This document shows, piece by piece, positions 7,941 to 16,475 of a DNA stretch of 64,000 bases. The notes beneath the pieces are model-generated. The model was given only the letters and a program-made list of their open reading frames with translations. It did no database searches and was not told the origin of the DNA. Position numbers and translations under genes: made by a program. This DNA comes from Chryseobacterium gambrini (GTDB lineage Bacteria; Bacteroidota; Bacteroidia; Flavobacteriales; Weeksellaceae), in contig NZ_FTOV01000007.1 of assembly GCF_900156825.1 (NCBI RefSeq), positions 62,001-126,000 of the forward strand. The letters are read 5' to 3'. Position 1 is the stretch's first letter; every line of letters starts with the position of its first letter.

Positions 7941-8231
7941 ATGAAAAAACTGATTTTGGATATGACGTTAGCTTCTGCAACCATCGTCGTATCGTGCGGA
8001 CCAAAAAGTGTAGCCGTAACTGGGCCAAAATACACCTCATCCGAACAATTGGCTCAGGGAAAAACCATCTTTGAAAATTCCTGCAACAGATGCCACAAAT
8101 TGCCGGATCCTGCAAAACACGACGATCAGGGCTGGATAAAAACATTAAGCAGAATGGCTCCGAAAGCGAAATTATCGGAAGATCAGCATCAAATGGTTTA
8201 TGATTATCTGATTTCAGCAAACAAAAAATAG
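7941..8231 (+). CDS. Small cytochrome c lipoprotein 2
   Basis: 96-residue paralogue of the preceding protein. It shares EQxAQGKTIFENSC, the haem motif CNRCHKLPDP, the methionine in RMAPKAKL and the ending VYDYL. The N terminus (MKKLILDMTLASATIVVSC) again looks like a lipoprotein signal. The mature N-terminal linkers differ more than the haem domains. No dedicated oxidase or reductase gene is adjacent, so the partner is unknown. Confidence 0.8.
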   Translation: MKKLILDMTLASATIVVSCGPKSVAVTGPKYTSSEQLAQGKTIFENSCNRCHKLPDPAKHDDQGWIKTLSRMAPKAKLSEDQHQMVYDYLISANKK

Positions 8232-8253
8232 GCTTCTTTTGAAGTCTATTTTT
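8224..8253. terminator. Terminator after the haem c pair
   Basis: Hairpin with arms around ATAGGCTTC and GAAGTCTAT (one mismatch) and a TTTT loop, followed by TTTTGTTTT on the plus strand. Confidence 0.55.
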
Positions 8254-8337
8254 GTTTTAGTGACTATGAGTTAAATGCTAATTGCAAAGATTTTTAAAAA
8301 TTCACTAACAAAGTGTAATTGACGATTCATTATTCAC

Positions 8338-9330
8338 TTATTTAATCATAATTCCCAAACCTGATTCTGAAGATAAAATAATTTTTCCGTTTTTCACAAA
8401 ACTTCCTGCTGCATAATCATTTGAGATTAAATTAGCTCCGTCTAAATCGGCGTAATCTACCATTCCTGTTAAATTACAGGCTGCTGAAATTCCCACGGTA
8501 GATTCCGTCATACAGCCAATCATGATTTTGTAATTCAATGCTCTTGCTTTTCTGATCATTTCTAAAGCAGGGGTTAATCCGCCACATTTCATTAATTTGA
8601 TATTGATGCTTTTATAATAGGGAGTTAATTTGTCTAATGAATCCAAATTCTGACAATCTTCATCTGCCATCCAGTTTGCAAAAGATTGTTTTTCTAAAAT
8701 TCCATAATCGTCAATTGGTCTTGGCTGTTCCAGGTAAGAAAACTTCTGAACCTCATCATTTTCCTGAAGCCAGATACAATCTTCATCCGTAAAACTTGCA
8801 TTGGAATCAAGAGCGATATGTCTGTTAAGTTTTAATAATTTTTCAACGTTGTTTTTATTTAAACCTTTGCATTTCACTTTGAATTTATTCCATGAACTTT
8901 TTTCGATTTTTTCAATCTGATGATCGATTTCACCGACAGAAATGGTGATGGAACTTTCAACTAAATGATCTGATGGAAGGTTATTTAATTCGGTAAAGCT
9001 TTTATTTTCCAGTTTGCCGAAAAGATCCCAATAAGCGCAATCTAATGCAGAGAGTAAAAACGGATGCAGATTTAAATTCAACAGATACTTGAAAAATTCT
9101 TGAGGATGAGTAATTGTACAGCTTTGAATCTGAGACTGAATTTCTTTTAATTGTAAAATAAATCTCTGAAGATCAATCTGATAATAATCGATCGCTACAC
9201 ATTCTCCGTAACCCTTGCAATTCTGATGAGATAATTCTATGAGCAAGGCTTCTCTTTTATCATAGTTCCCGTAAGCAATTGAAAATGTTTCTTTTAAATA
9301 TAACGGTCTGCGTTCAAATCTTAATTCCAT
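8338..9330 (-). CDS. Dipeptide epimerase (enolase superfamily)
   Basis: 330-residue enolase-superfamily enzyme that best fits the L-Ala-D/L-Glu (dipeptide) epimerases of murein-peptide recycling. The catalytic lysine pair is in KFKVK, the metal ligands are the acidic residues in DSNAS, LEQP and DEDC, and the second catalytic lysine is in KLMKCGG. GCMTESTVGISAA and DLDGA near the C terminus are typical of this group. O-succinylbenzoate synthase (MenC) is the main alternative, but no menaquinone genes are near. It lies downstream of the M36 peptidase gene, separated by a hairpin. Confidence 0.82.
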   Translation of the reverse strand: MELRFERRPLYLKETFSIAYGNYDKREALLIELSHQNCKGYGECVAIDYYQIDLQRFILQLKEIQSQIQSCTITHPQEFFKYLLNLNLHPFLLSALDCAYWDLFGKLENKSFTELNNLPSDHLVESSITISVGEIDHQIEKIEKSSWNKFKVKCKGLNKNNVEKLLKLNRHIALDSNASFTDEDCIWLQENDEVQKFSYLEQPRPIDDYGILEKQSFANWMADEDCQNLDSLDKLTPYYKSINIKLMKCGGLTPALEMIRKARALNYKIMIGCMTESTVGISAACNLTGMVDYADLDGANLISNDYAAGSFVKNGKIILSSESGLGIMIK

Positions 9331-9346
9331 TATTAAATGTACAAAA

Positions 9347-9369
9347 AAGGAAGCCTAAATGACTTCCTT
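9347..9369 (-). terminator. Terminator after the M36 peptidase gene
   Basis: Arms AAGGAAG and CTTCCTT with a 9-base loop, followed on the minus strand by a run of T. Confidence 0.6.
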
Positions 9370-9393
9370 CTTAAAATTATTTGATTGAATAAT

Positions 9394-11967
9394 TTATCTA
9401 ACAATCAGTTTTTCTGTCTGAGTTTTTTCACCCTGTCTGATGTTTACCATATAAACTCCTTTTTGTAATCCTCTGGTTGAAAATGCCTTTTTGGAAGTGT
9501 TTTCACGCGTATCGGAGAATACTAATTTTCCTGACATATCGAAAAGTTTTACTTTCACATCTTCCTTGGATTTATCAATATTTCCTACAAAGAATTCATC
9601 ATAGGTAGGATTTGGAAAAACGACATATTTTGTTTCTGCGTTTCCGGCTTCCTGAGTTGCCAGTACAATATCACATTCTGCAGGATAGGTAAAACTTTCT
9701 ACCTGATCTGTTCCTACGGTTTTGCTTCCGGCAGAAGCTCCTGTTCCCAAACCTCTTTTAGCAAAGGCTTTCCAGATCATACATTTATCTGCTCCTCCTG
9801 TTTTAACCTGATCTGCCTGAAGAATGGCATCTCTTCCGTCAATAAATGTAGGACTGCAGGCCTGAAGTTTCAGCCCATCCATTACCAATTGTAAAATTCT
9901 GGCATTACCTGAATTCGGATTGGCTAAAACATCACTGTTATACCCATATTTTTCTACATATTTCCACGTAAGATCCCAAAGCATGGAAGCCCATACAAAT
10001 CCTATGGAGTGAGAATCTGTCATAGAATTTGTATTGTTATACGTGTAACCGTTTACTGTAAAGTCCGGTGAATATTTTGCAGGTCTGATTCCGTTTCCTG
10101 TTGTTGCCTGCTCCGCAACATAGGTTGCCATTCCTCTTGCCAGAGAAGAAGTATCTCCCGGTCTGGTTGTAAGCATCAAGGCAAAATAATCTGACCATCC
10201 TTCTCCCATCTGTTCAGTAGAGTTGGTTGAAGAAAGACAACTGTATCCCTGCCCTGTTAGTCTGTTGGAAATTCCGTGACCGTATTCATGGGCAACAACT
10301 CCATTGTCTAAACTTGAATGTTTAAATCCGTTAAAATCATTAATTAAGGTAGCGTTTATTGTATTTCCTCCCGAAATCTGTGCTACTAAAAATTCTCCTT
10401 CGGTTTTCCCCATGTTAATTGAAGGAATTGTAACCTGATTTCCATAGGTTCCTGCTCCCATAGTTGTTGGAGTATCTGTACTTGGTCTGTAAACAATAAC
10501 GCCTACTGCACCTGCATTCTGAGCGTTTAGAACTTTAAGACTGTATTCGCAGGTGGTACTGGTTACAACGGCGATTTTTCCCGTAAGACTTCCTGCTGCA
10601 GGTTGTGTACAGGCATCCGCCGGTGAAGAAACAGCAAGATTTCCTGTTACGGACTGACCTTCGAACAGCAAAGGCCCAAAAGAAGCGGCACCGGTTAAAA
10701 CTTTTGGACGGCTTGCAACGGTAGAGGGAGAATTATACTGATACCGTGAAATAGGATCTGCGCTTGTCTGTGCTCTTGACCAAAGATACATCTGCATTCT
10801 TGGCGCAAGAAGGTAAGTTGTTCCGCTGATTACCGTTTCATATCCTGAATTGAAATTGGCGTTATTCAGCCCGCTTCCGTCGAATGCTTCTGCATTTACT
10901 GCATCTCCGCTAATTCCTCCGTTTCCAAAATTATTTGTTTGAAAATTTCTTGCCGACTCTGTAAACCCAAACTTGTAAAAAACATCATGAACCTTATTGT
11001 TCATGTAAAAAAGATTGGTAATGGCTGCATCTTTATGTGTAAACGGATTGATGTATCTTCCTTCTGCGAATGTGAAGTCAAAATTTCTTGCAGCTCCGCC
11101 GTCCGGAGAATATCCCGGTGTGTTTGCATTTGCCTGATCGGAGTAAGCATACACATTATTTCCTCTTGTATTGGTATAACTTGCTGTACCTGTAGAATGC
11201 CATCCTTCAGGTGATGCCGTGAGATCCCAAGGATTGTTTAAAACAGCGCGCGATCCGAAACTTGGAGCTTCCACCGGTAGAGGAAAAACATTATAAGAGG
11301 CATTAGACGGAACTAATAATGAAGTCGTTTTCTGAGAATCTGAGCTTTCAGTAGTAAATTTTACCGGTTCTGAATAAGAGTTCTCTTCACTGCTTTCGTT
11401 ATGATCAAAATTACAGCTTACCGTAAGATTGTCTTTAGTAAGTATTTCTCCTGTGGAAGCATCTGCAATTACGTGCCATACATCTGAAGATTTCTTGTCT
11501 GAAACAAAAATTTCTTTAGCCAGTACAAATACATTATTCTTTTCAAAATAAACATTGGGTAAGTACTCTATTCTTGAAATTTCCTTCAAGTTTAAATTTT
11601 GCTTTAACGTTTCTTCAGGAATTCTTTCCTTCGGACTTCCCTGATTTCCGATAACAATCTCTTTTTTGAAATCATTTTTTTCAGAGATAATTTTTTCATC
11701 TTTTATCAAAACTTTGCCTAAAGCATTGTACACACGAAGACCGTCGTAAGTCTGCTGTACGTTTACAATATTTGCACCAAGGCTTTTGGAATTGTCTTCA
11801 TTAAGAATAATAAATCCGAGCTTATTATCAAAATTATTTTTCTGAGTAAGCTGCGCATTTTTTTTATAGTAATCCTGAATCAGTGATTTAGAATTTTGAG
11901 CATTTACTGTACTGTAAGCGAACATTACCGCTACAGAGAATGGTATATAAAATATATTTTTATTCAT
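9394..11967 (-). CDS. Secreted M36 (fungalysin) metallopeptidase with T9SS domain
   Basis: 857-residue secreted zinc peptidase. MNKNIFYIPFSVAVMFAYS opens a signal peptide ending near TVNAQ; this ATG is preferred to one six codons upstream that would spoil the signal. An FTP-like propeptide (to about residue 190) precedes the catalytic domain with the zinc motif HEYGHGISNRLTG. A PA domain (about 440-560) is inserted before that motif. The last 80 residues, from VFPNPTYDEF to EKLIVR, are a type IX secretion sorting domain, so the enzyme is exported through the outer membrane. Confidence 0.9.
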   Translation of the reverse strand: MNKNIFYIPFSVAVMFAYSTVNAQNSKSLIQDYYKKNAQLTQKNNFDNKLGFIILNEDNSKSLGANIVNVQQTYDGLRVYNALGKVLIKDEKIISEKNDFKKEIVIGNQGSPKERIPEETLKQNLNLKEISRIEYLPNVYFEKNNVFVLAKEIFVSDKKSSDVWHVIADASTGEILTKDNLTVSCNFDHNESSEENSYSEPVKFTTESSDSQKTTSLLVPSNASYNVFPLPVEAPSFGSRAVLNNPWDLTASPEGWHSTGTASYTNTRGNNVYAYSDQANANTPGYSPDGGAARNFDFTFAEGRYINPFTHKDAAITNLFYMNNKVHDVFYKFGFTESARNFQTNNFGNGGISGDAVNAEAFDGSGLNNANFNSGYETVISGTTYLLAPRMQMYLWSRAQTSADPISRYQYNSPSTVASRPKVLTGAASFGPLLFEGQSVTGNLAVSSPADACTQPAAGSLTGKIAVVTSTTCEYSLKVLNAQNAGAVGVIVYRPSTDTPTTMGAGTYGNQVTIPSINMGKTEGEFLVAQISGGNTINATLINDFNGFKHSSLDNGVVAHEYGHGISNRLTGQGYSCLSSTNSTEQMGEGWSDYFALMLTTRPGDTSSLARGMATYVAEQATTGNGIRPAKYSPDFTVNGYTYNNTNSMTDSHSIGFVWASMLWDLTWKYVEKYGYNSDVLANPNSGNARILQLVMDGLKLQACSPTFIDGRDAILQADQVKTGGADKCMIWKAFAKRGLGTGASAGSKTVGTDQVESFTYPAECDIVLATQEAGNAETKYVVFPNPTYDEFFVGNIDKSKEDVKVKLFDMSGKLVFSDTRENTSKKAFSTRGLQKGVYMVNIRQGEKTQTEKLIVR

Positions 11968-12033
11968 GTGGCTGATTTTAAGCAAATCTAAGATTTTTTA
12001 TGAATGGCTGTCAAAAAAATATATTATGTTAAA

Positions 12034-12056
12034 AAGGAGACTTATTTCGTCTCCTT
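12034..12056 (-). terminator. Terminator of the rtcB-prfH operon
   Basis: Arms AAGGAGAC and GTCTCCTT with a 7-base loop at the end of the last gene of the operon; the minus strand continues into T-rich sequence. Confidence 0.6.
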
Positions 12057-12557
12057 CTCTTTTTTCATCTTCTTTTTCTTCGGCATTTTCGATTTGATGA
12101 ATTTCTTTCGATTCTTTACCACATTCAAACTGTATTCTGTAAAACAGTACTTTGCAGATTCATCTAAAAATTTCAGGGCATTCACAAAACTGCCGCGCTT
12201 TTCAGAAAGTAAAGATCTGTAAAACCATAAGGTTGCTTTATCAATTCCCTTGATTTTCAAAGAATAATCGATCAGTTTATCGGCTTCCTGATAATCTTCG
12301 TTATCAATAAGACAGCTAATGTAGTATTGAGGAACATTCAGGTTGGTAACATCACACTGCATGGCTTCTTCAAAGTACAGCTTTCCTTTTTCATAATCTG
12401 ATAACATTTCGCTGTATATTCTTCCCATCAGACAAAGACTGTCTGCGTCTTGAGGATCATAAGACAACGCATAGTTCAATGCTTCCAGACATTCCGGCAA
12501 ACTGTACGGATAATTGTCTAAAGCCTCAAAATAGTATTTATTTTTAGTTAAGGTCAT
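12042..12557 (-). CDS. TPR-like protein, last gene of the rtcB-prfH operon
   Basis: 171-residue helical protein with tetratricopeptide-like repeats, for example the A/Y/G pattern around ADSLCLMGRIYSEM and GKLYFEEAMQ. The tail is strongly basic (KKRKKMKKEK type). It has no signal peptide, so it is cytoplasmic. It overlaps prfH by 14 bases and is translated with it. TPR folds bind proteins, so a scaffold or adaptor role in the repair operon is possible but is inference only. Confidence 0.7.
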   Translation of the reverse strand: MTLTKNKYYFEALDNYPYSLPECLEALNYALSYDPQDADSLCLMGRIYSEMLSDYEKGKLYFEEAMQCDVTNLNVPQYYISCLIDNEDYQEADKLIDYSLKIKGIDKATLWFYRSLLSEKRGSFVNALKFLDESAKYCFTEYSLNVVKNRKKFIKSKMPKKKKMKKEKETK

Positions 12558-13242
12558 TTTTGTAGTTTTTTAATTCGTTTTTGAGCTGACTTCTCTGTTT
12601 TTTAAACGATTTGTCTTCATAACTCTTTTTAAAATCGGTTCCGGAAAATGTACGTATCGGATTTCCGCGCTGAACATTCAGATGATTGTTCCATGTTTCC
12701 TGCATTCTTTTCTGGAGCTGAATGATATTCTGTTCCAAAACTTTTGCTTTAAGTCTTTCAATCGAAAGTTTTTTATTTTCCAACTGTGAACGCGAATCCT
12801 GAACGAAAACACTTTGTCCTGTCGGAATGTGTGTTGCGCGAACCGCCGTATTCACTTTGTTTACATTTTGTCCGCCGCTTCCCTGACTTCTGGTTGTCTG
12901 AAACTGAATGTCCTTTTCATTAAAATTGATTTTCTCCAATCCCTCCAGTTCAAAAACGCCGATAAACCAGTTGCTTCTTTTATGCAGTTTCCGGAATGTA
13001 CTTTTGCCAATCCAGCAAATGCTTCCTAACCATGTACTTAAAAATTCATTGAGATTTTTTGATTGTAAAAGCAAAGTCACCGATTTCAAAGTAAGGTTTT
13101 CATCGCCATTTTCACGGTGAATAATTTCGTAATCTATATTGTTATCTTTTGCCTCTTGAAGAAAATGTTTCAGAACTTTTGCAACCACCCATTGGCATTC
13201 TAAAGGTCCTCTTCCTGAGGTTATTTGTATGAGTTTTTCCAT
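12544..13242 (-). CDS. prfH: Release-factor homologue PrfH
   Basis: 232-residue class I release-factor-like protein of the PrfH (RF-H) group. It lacks the N-terminal and codon-recognition regions of RF1 and RF2 but keeps the peptidyl-hydrolysis motif GGQ at residues 123-125 in [12 protein letters not shown]. The PrfH-specific segments SGRGPLECQWVV near the start and ICWIGKSTFRKLHKRSNWF at 75-93 are present. PrfH is known to act on ribosomes damaged in the decoding centre and to travel with the RNA ligase RtcB2; rtcB lies 1.8 kb upstream in the same operon. It overlaps the genes before and after it. Confidence 0.93.
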   Translation of the reverse strand: MEKLIQITSGRGPLECQWVVAKVLKHFLQEAKDNNIDYEIIHRENGDENLTLKSVTLLLQSKNLNEFLSTWLGSICWIGKSTFRKLHKRSNWFIGVFELEGLEKINFNEKDIQFQTTRSQGSGGQNVNKVNTAVRATHIPTGQSVFVQDSRSQLENKKLSIERLKAKVLEQNIIQLQKRMQETWNNHLNVQRGNPIRTFSGTDFKKSYEDKSFKKQRSQLKNELKNYKNDLN

Positions 13243-13808
13243 TTTTGTAAAATTTTTAAAATTGCCTCTCTGTTTTTGGCTTCTTTAATAAATGTCGGTA
13301 ATCTTTCTACCATTTGCATTCTGTAAGGTAATCTTGTTCTTAAATCTGATGAAACATAATTTTCCATTTCCAACAGATGCTCTCTGTTTCTCGCCCAGAA
13401 TAATTTCCCTTTAAAATCTGCCTGAAAATAATACGGACAACCGAAAACAGGATCGTGAATTAAACCTTCTTCTTTGGGAAAAGAATTCAAATACTTTTCA
13501 GTTTTTGGCTGAATTTGAAACTGAGAATCACATGCATCACATTTTACATTACTGATTTTAGGTTTCTCTTTTAAGTTGCCTTGCTCATAACGTATGGGAT
13601 GTGCACAAATCGGGCAGTAAAGATTGACAAAAGCTTTGTACACCAAAAGATCTAATGCATTCTTCTGTAAATCGCAATGTCTGCATTTCAGAGCTGCCTG
13701 TTTATAATTGTGTTCATTTTCCACGACAGCATCTTCACCGCAATCCGGACAGACTACGAGAAGGTTTTCGTAATATTTGAAATGTTCCTGTTTGTATATT
13801 TTTTTCAT
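13221..13808 (-). CDS. Zinc-ribbon protein with four CxxC motifs
   Basis: 195-residue cytoplasmic protein. Two zinc ribbons are visible: C20/C23 with C42/C45, and C65/C68 with C90/C93. The C-terminal 90 residues hold no named domain but carry W, Y and R-rich stretches (LFWARNREHLLEMENY). It overlaps the upstream gene by 4 bases and prfH by 22 bases, so its product is translationally coupled to PrfH. Zinc ribbons often bind nucleic acid, and RNA or ribosome binding would suit the operon; this is not shown by the sequence. Confidence 0.72.
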   Translation of the reverse strand: MKKIYKQEHFKYYENLLVVCPDCGEDAVVENEHNYKQAALKCRHCDLQKNALDLLVYKAFVNLYCPICAHPIRYEQGNLKEKPKISNVKCDACDSQFQIQPKTEKYLNSFPKEEGLIHDPVFGCPYYFQADFKGKLFWARNREHLLEMENYVSSDLRTRLPYRMQMVERLPTFIKEAKNREAILKILQKWKNSYK

Positions 13809-14434
13809 TTTGTGTAATTATTTCTAAAATGAGCGGGATGAATAATATCCGAAAACAGACAATCAAAAACAGTCGGATCATCATTACAATCTGTAGAAAT
13901 AGACCCTGCTTTTAATAGAGCCAATTCATCTGTAACTTCTTCGTAACCGTTTTGTTTCAATATTTTTAAAATTGAACTGTATTTTTCTTTTTCATAAAGA
14001 TCAGCAATTATTAAAACTCGCTCTGTTTCATCTTCTCCTTTTCTAATTATTTCAAAGTTTTGGATGTAATAAAGCTTTAAAAACCAATTAATCCAAACCT
14101 TACAACAGTGAAGAGGTTTTCCTGATTCTAAATATGTATCAAAATCCCAATCCTCATAACCTTTACTTTTATCTACCTCATCGATATCTTCATTTAAATA
14201 AAAATTCCAGACATCTGAAATGTCTCCCATTTCTTCTTTCGAAAATTTATCAGTTTCTGAAGACAAAGACTGAAAATGCACGACAATATTTAATTTTTCA
14301 AATTCATTTAAAAACAAATTGGTTACATTAGGGTTATTCAAAAATTCGTTTGCTTTTTCTCTTAATAATTTTCTGTTATCAGAAAAATTCTGATTTATAA
14401 ATTCGAATATTTCTTTTTTAATCTCGTCTTCCAT
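13805..14434 (-). CDS. Acidic protein of unknown function in the rtcB-prfH operon
   Basis: 209-residue acidic protein with no family recognised. Helical segments rich in D and E fill the N-terminal half; conspicuous features are GKPLHCCKVWINWFLKLYY in the middle and a C-terminal DDPTVFDCLFSDIIHPAHF. No signal peptide is present. It starts 6 bases after the nucleotidyltransferase gene and overlaps the zinc-ribbon gene by 4 bases. The tight packing marks it as part of the operon; its role is unknown. Confidence 0.62.
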   Translation of the reverse strand: MEDEIKKEIFEFINQNFSDNRKLLREKANEFLNNPNVTNLFLNEFEKLNIVVHFQSLSSETDKFSKEEMGDISDVWNFYLNEDIDEVDKSKGYEDWDFDTYLESGKPLHCCKVWINWFLKLYYIQNFEIIRKGEDETERVLIIADLYEKEKYSSILKILKQNGYEEVTDELALLKAGSISTDCNDDPTVFDCLFSDIIHPAHFRNNYTK

Positions 14435-14440
14435 CTTAAT

Positions 14441-14986
14441 TTATTTCGGCATTTCACTTAATTTCGGATGACCAATAGGATCAATCCTTTTTTCCAGTAA
14501 ATCTTTTGCAGCCATAACTGCCCAACATTTATCGCTGGAATGAATGTTTCTGTAAAACGTGAGCAAAACTTCAGGCTTTACGACAGTAAATCCGTTAGCT
14601 TCAACAGTTTCAAGATCATTTCTTTCAAAGAAATCGATTGTGATCCTGTGGAATTTTCCGTTTTCCAGCTCAACCGTTTTCTCATATCTTCGGAAATTCT
14701 CTTCGCTCTGAAGATGATCGTACCTTGTCCAGACTTTCTGAAAACCTTCCTGTTGAAGGATTATCACTACTTCTGCTACGTTTTCTTTTTTTACAAACAC
14801 ATCAATATCCTTATGGTCGTGCGCGTGTTTGTATTCCGTATGCCCGGGTTCAGACATAAAATGCCAAGCCCAACCTCCTGAAATAATAATTTTATCTTTT
14901 AATTTTTCTAAAATTTCGAGTCCGCTCTGAATTCTGAATTCCGGCCAGACTTCACCGTATCTTTTTATATTATGTGGTGCTCCCAT
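14441..14986 (-). CDS. Nucleotidyltransferase-fold protein in the rtcB-prfH operon
   Basis: 181-residue protein with the minimal nucleotidyltransferase signature: GGWAWHF at residues 37-43, the acidic pair DID at 60-62 after a His-rich HAHDHK stretch, and a third candidate carboxylate, D118 in TIDFF. The best comparison is with aminoglycoside 2''-adenylyltransferase/LinB-type and AbiEii-like proteins. The start at 14986 (MGAPHN) is preferred because codons further upstream come from a repeat. Lying between rtcB and prfH, it could act on RNA ends, but an antibiotic-modifying or toxin-like activity cannot be excluded. Confidence 0.72.
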   Translation of the reverse strand: MGAPHNIKRYGEVWPEFRIQSGLEILEKLKDKIIISGGWAWHFMSEPGHTEYKHAHDHKDIDVFVKKENVAEVVIILQQEGFQKVWTRYDHLQSEENFRRYEKTVELENGKFHRITIDFFERNDLETVEANGFTVVKPEVLLTFYRNIHSSDKCWAVMAAKDLLEKRIDPIGHPKLSEMPK

Positions 14987-15015
14987 TTTTTTATTTTTGT
15001 TTTGTTGATGGTTGA

Positions 15016-15070
15016 TGGTTGATAGTTTGTAGTTAAAATCCATCAACTAACAACCACAACCTATCAACCA
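15016..15070. repeat. Inverted repeat in the rtcB/nucleotidyltransferase gap
   Basis: Arms of 19 bases, TGGTTGATAGTTTGTAGTT at 15016-15034 and its near complement at 15052-15070 (two mismatches), in the only sizeable gap (86 bases) inside the operon. Extra GTTGATG units precede the left arm. It could fold in the mRNA and adjust expression of the downstream genes. Confidence 0.6.
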
Positions 15071-15072
15071 AT

Positions 15073-16464
15073 CTATTTATCCATTCTTACCATTCTCGGC
15101 TGGAAAGTTCCCAGAATATCCACCAGTTCACTTTGTGCATTCATCACTTCGTTGATGTCTTTGTATGCCATCGGTGCTTCTTCTGCATTTCCGCCCATTA
15201 AGGTGACATTCTTTAATTTTAATTCTTTTTTAATATCATTTTGAGTAAAAAGGTTTCTGCATTCGCCTCTTGAATGGGCTCTTCCGGCTCCGTGAGAAGC
15301 GGAATTCAGAGAATCCGGATTTCCTTTTCCACGAACGATAAATCCTTTTGCCGTCATGGAACCGGGAATCATTCCCAATTCGTTTTCATTTGCCGGAGTT
15401 GCTCCTTTTCGGTGAACGATTACTTCTTTTCCGTTGTGGATTTCTTTCCATGCAAAATTGTGATGGTTTTCAATCTTTGCTTTTACTCTTCCTCCTACCG
15501 CTTTTACCAGTCTTCTGTGAATATCGTCATGACACGCAGAAGCGTAATCTCCTGCAAGATTCATTGCGGTCCAATATTCTAATCCGAGATGCGTATTCAG
15601 ATCCAGCCATGCAAATTGTTGAGCTTCTTTCGGCAAAGGACACTGTTCTGCCGCAACTCTGGAATAATACTGGGCGATTTCTGCTCCCAATCCACGCGAA
15701 CCGCTGTGCGAAAGGATTCCGAGGTATTTTCCTTTCGGAAGTCCGATCTGTTCATCTTCTTCCGTAATTTCCACTTCTCCGAATTCCACAAAGTGGTTTC
15801 CGCCGCCGGAAGTTCCCATCTGTTTGATGGCTTTTCCTTTTAATCTTCTCAAAACCGGAATGAGATCAAACGTATCTCTGTAGAAAATTTCATGGTCGAC
15901 GTGAGATTTGTGAGTTTCGTACATTCCGAATTTGGTATGTTCAGCAAGCGCTTTTTCGTATTTGTCTCTTGCTCCTTCAAGATATGAAATGGGTGTATCC
16001 AAAATACTGAGGCTCATTCTGCAGCCAATATCCATCCCGACTCCGTAAGGAATCACGGCATTTTCTACCGCGAGAACGCCTCCGATCGGAAGTCCGTATC
16101 CGCTGTGTGCATCGGGCATTAAAGCTCCCTGTGTTGAAATAGGCAGTTTCAATGCTGTGTACAGCTGATTTTTTGCTTCATCTGAAATATTGTTTCCGAA
16201 AATATTAAATGTCGCCCGATGTGTATTGAGCATTCTTTTCTCGGTTTTCTTGGATGAAAGCAAAGCTTCCGCAATCTGTCCGAAGGTTAAATCTTTTTCA
16301 AAGTTTTCGGGATTCACCAGAATATCTTTTAGAATAGATTTGACGTGATGGATGTTTTTGGTGGCAAAGTTCCTTTTCATCACTTCCAGCGCAATGTTCA
16401 CACTCTGGTTATTCGGATAGCCTAATTTTAATATATCTTTTCCTTTAAGTTTTAAATTTCCCAT
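15073..16464 (-). CDS. rtcB: RNA-splicing/repair ligase RtcB
   Basis: 463-residue GTP- and manganese-dependent RNA ligase that joins 3'-phosphate (or 2',3'-cyclic phosphate) and 5'-hydroxyl ends. Motifs in order: GVGMDIGCRMS (metal ligands), GTSGGGNHFVEFGEV, LSHSGSRGLG, HRKGATPA, and SHGAGR, in which the histidine near residue 391 is the expected guanylylated residue. The start at 16464 (MGNLKLKG) follows the upstream gene by 11 bases and is preferred to one 13 codons earlier that overlaps it. With prfH in the same operon it belongs functionally to the RtcB2 group linked to ribosome repair. Confidence 0.94.
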   Translation of the reverse strand: MGNLKLKGKDILKLGYPNNQSVNIALEVMKRNFATKNIHHVKSILKDILVNPENFEKDLTFGQIAEALLSSKKTEKRMLNTHRATFNIFGNNISDEAKNQLYTALKLPISTQGALMPDAHSGYGLPIGGVLAVENAVIPYGVGMDIGCRMSLSILDTPISYLEGARDKYEKALAEHTKFGMYETHKSHVDHEIFYRDTFDLIPVLRRLKGKAIKQMGTSGGGNHFVEFGEVEITEEDEQIGLPKGKYLGILSHSGSRGLGAEIAQYYSRVAAEQCPLPKEAQQFAWLDLNTHLGLEYWTAMNLAGDYASACHDDIHRRLVKAVGGRVKAKIENHHNFAWKEIHNGKEVIVHRKGATPANENELGMIPGSMTAKGFIVRGKGNPDSLNSASHGAGRAHSRGECRNLFTQNDIKKELKLKNVTLMGGNAEEAPMAYKDINEVMNAQSELVDILGTFQPRMVRMDK

Positions 16465-16475
16465 TGTTTTTTGTT

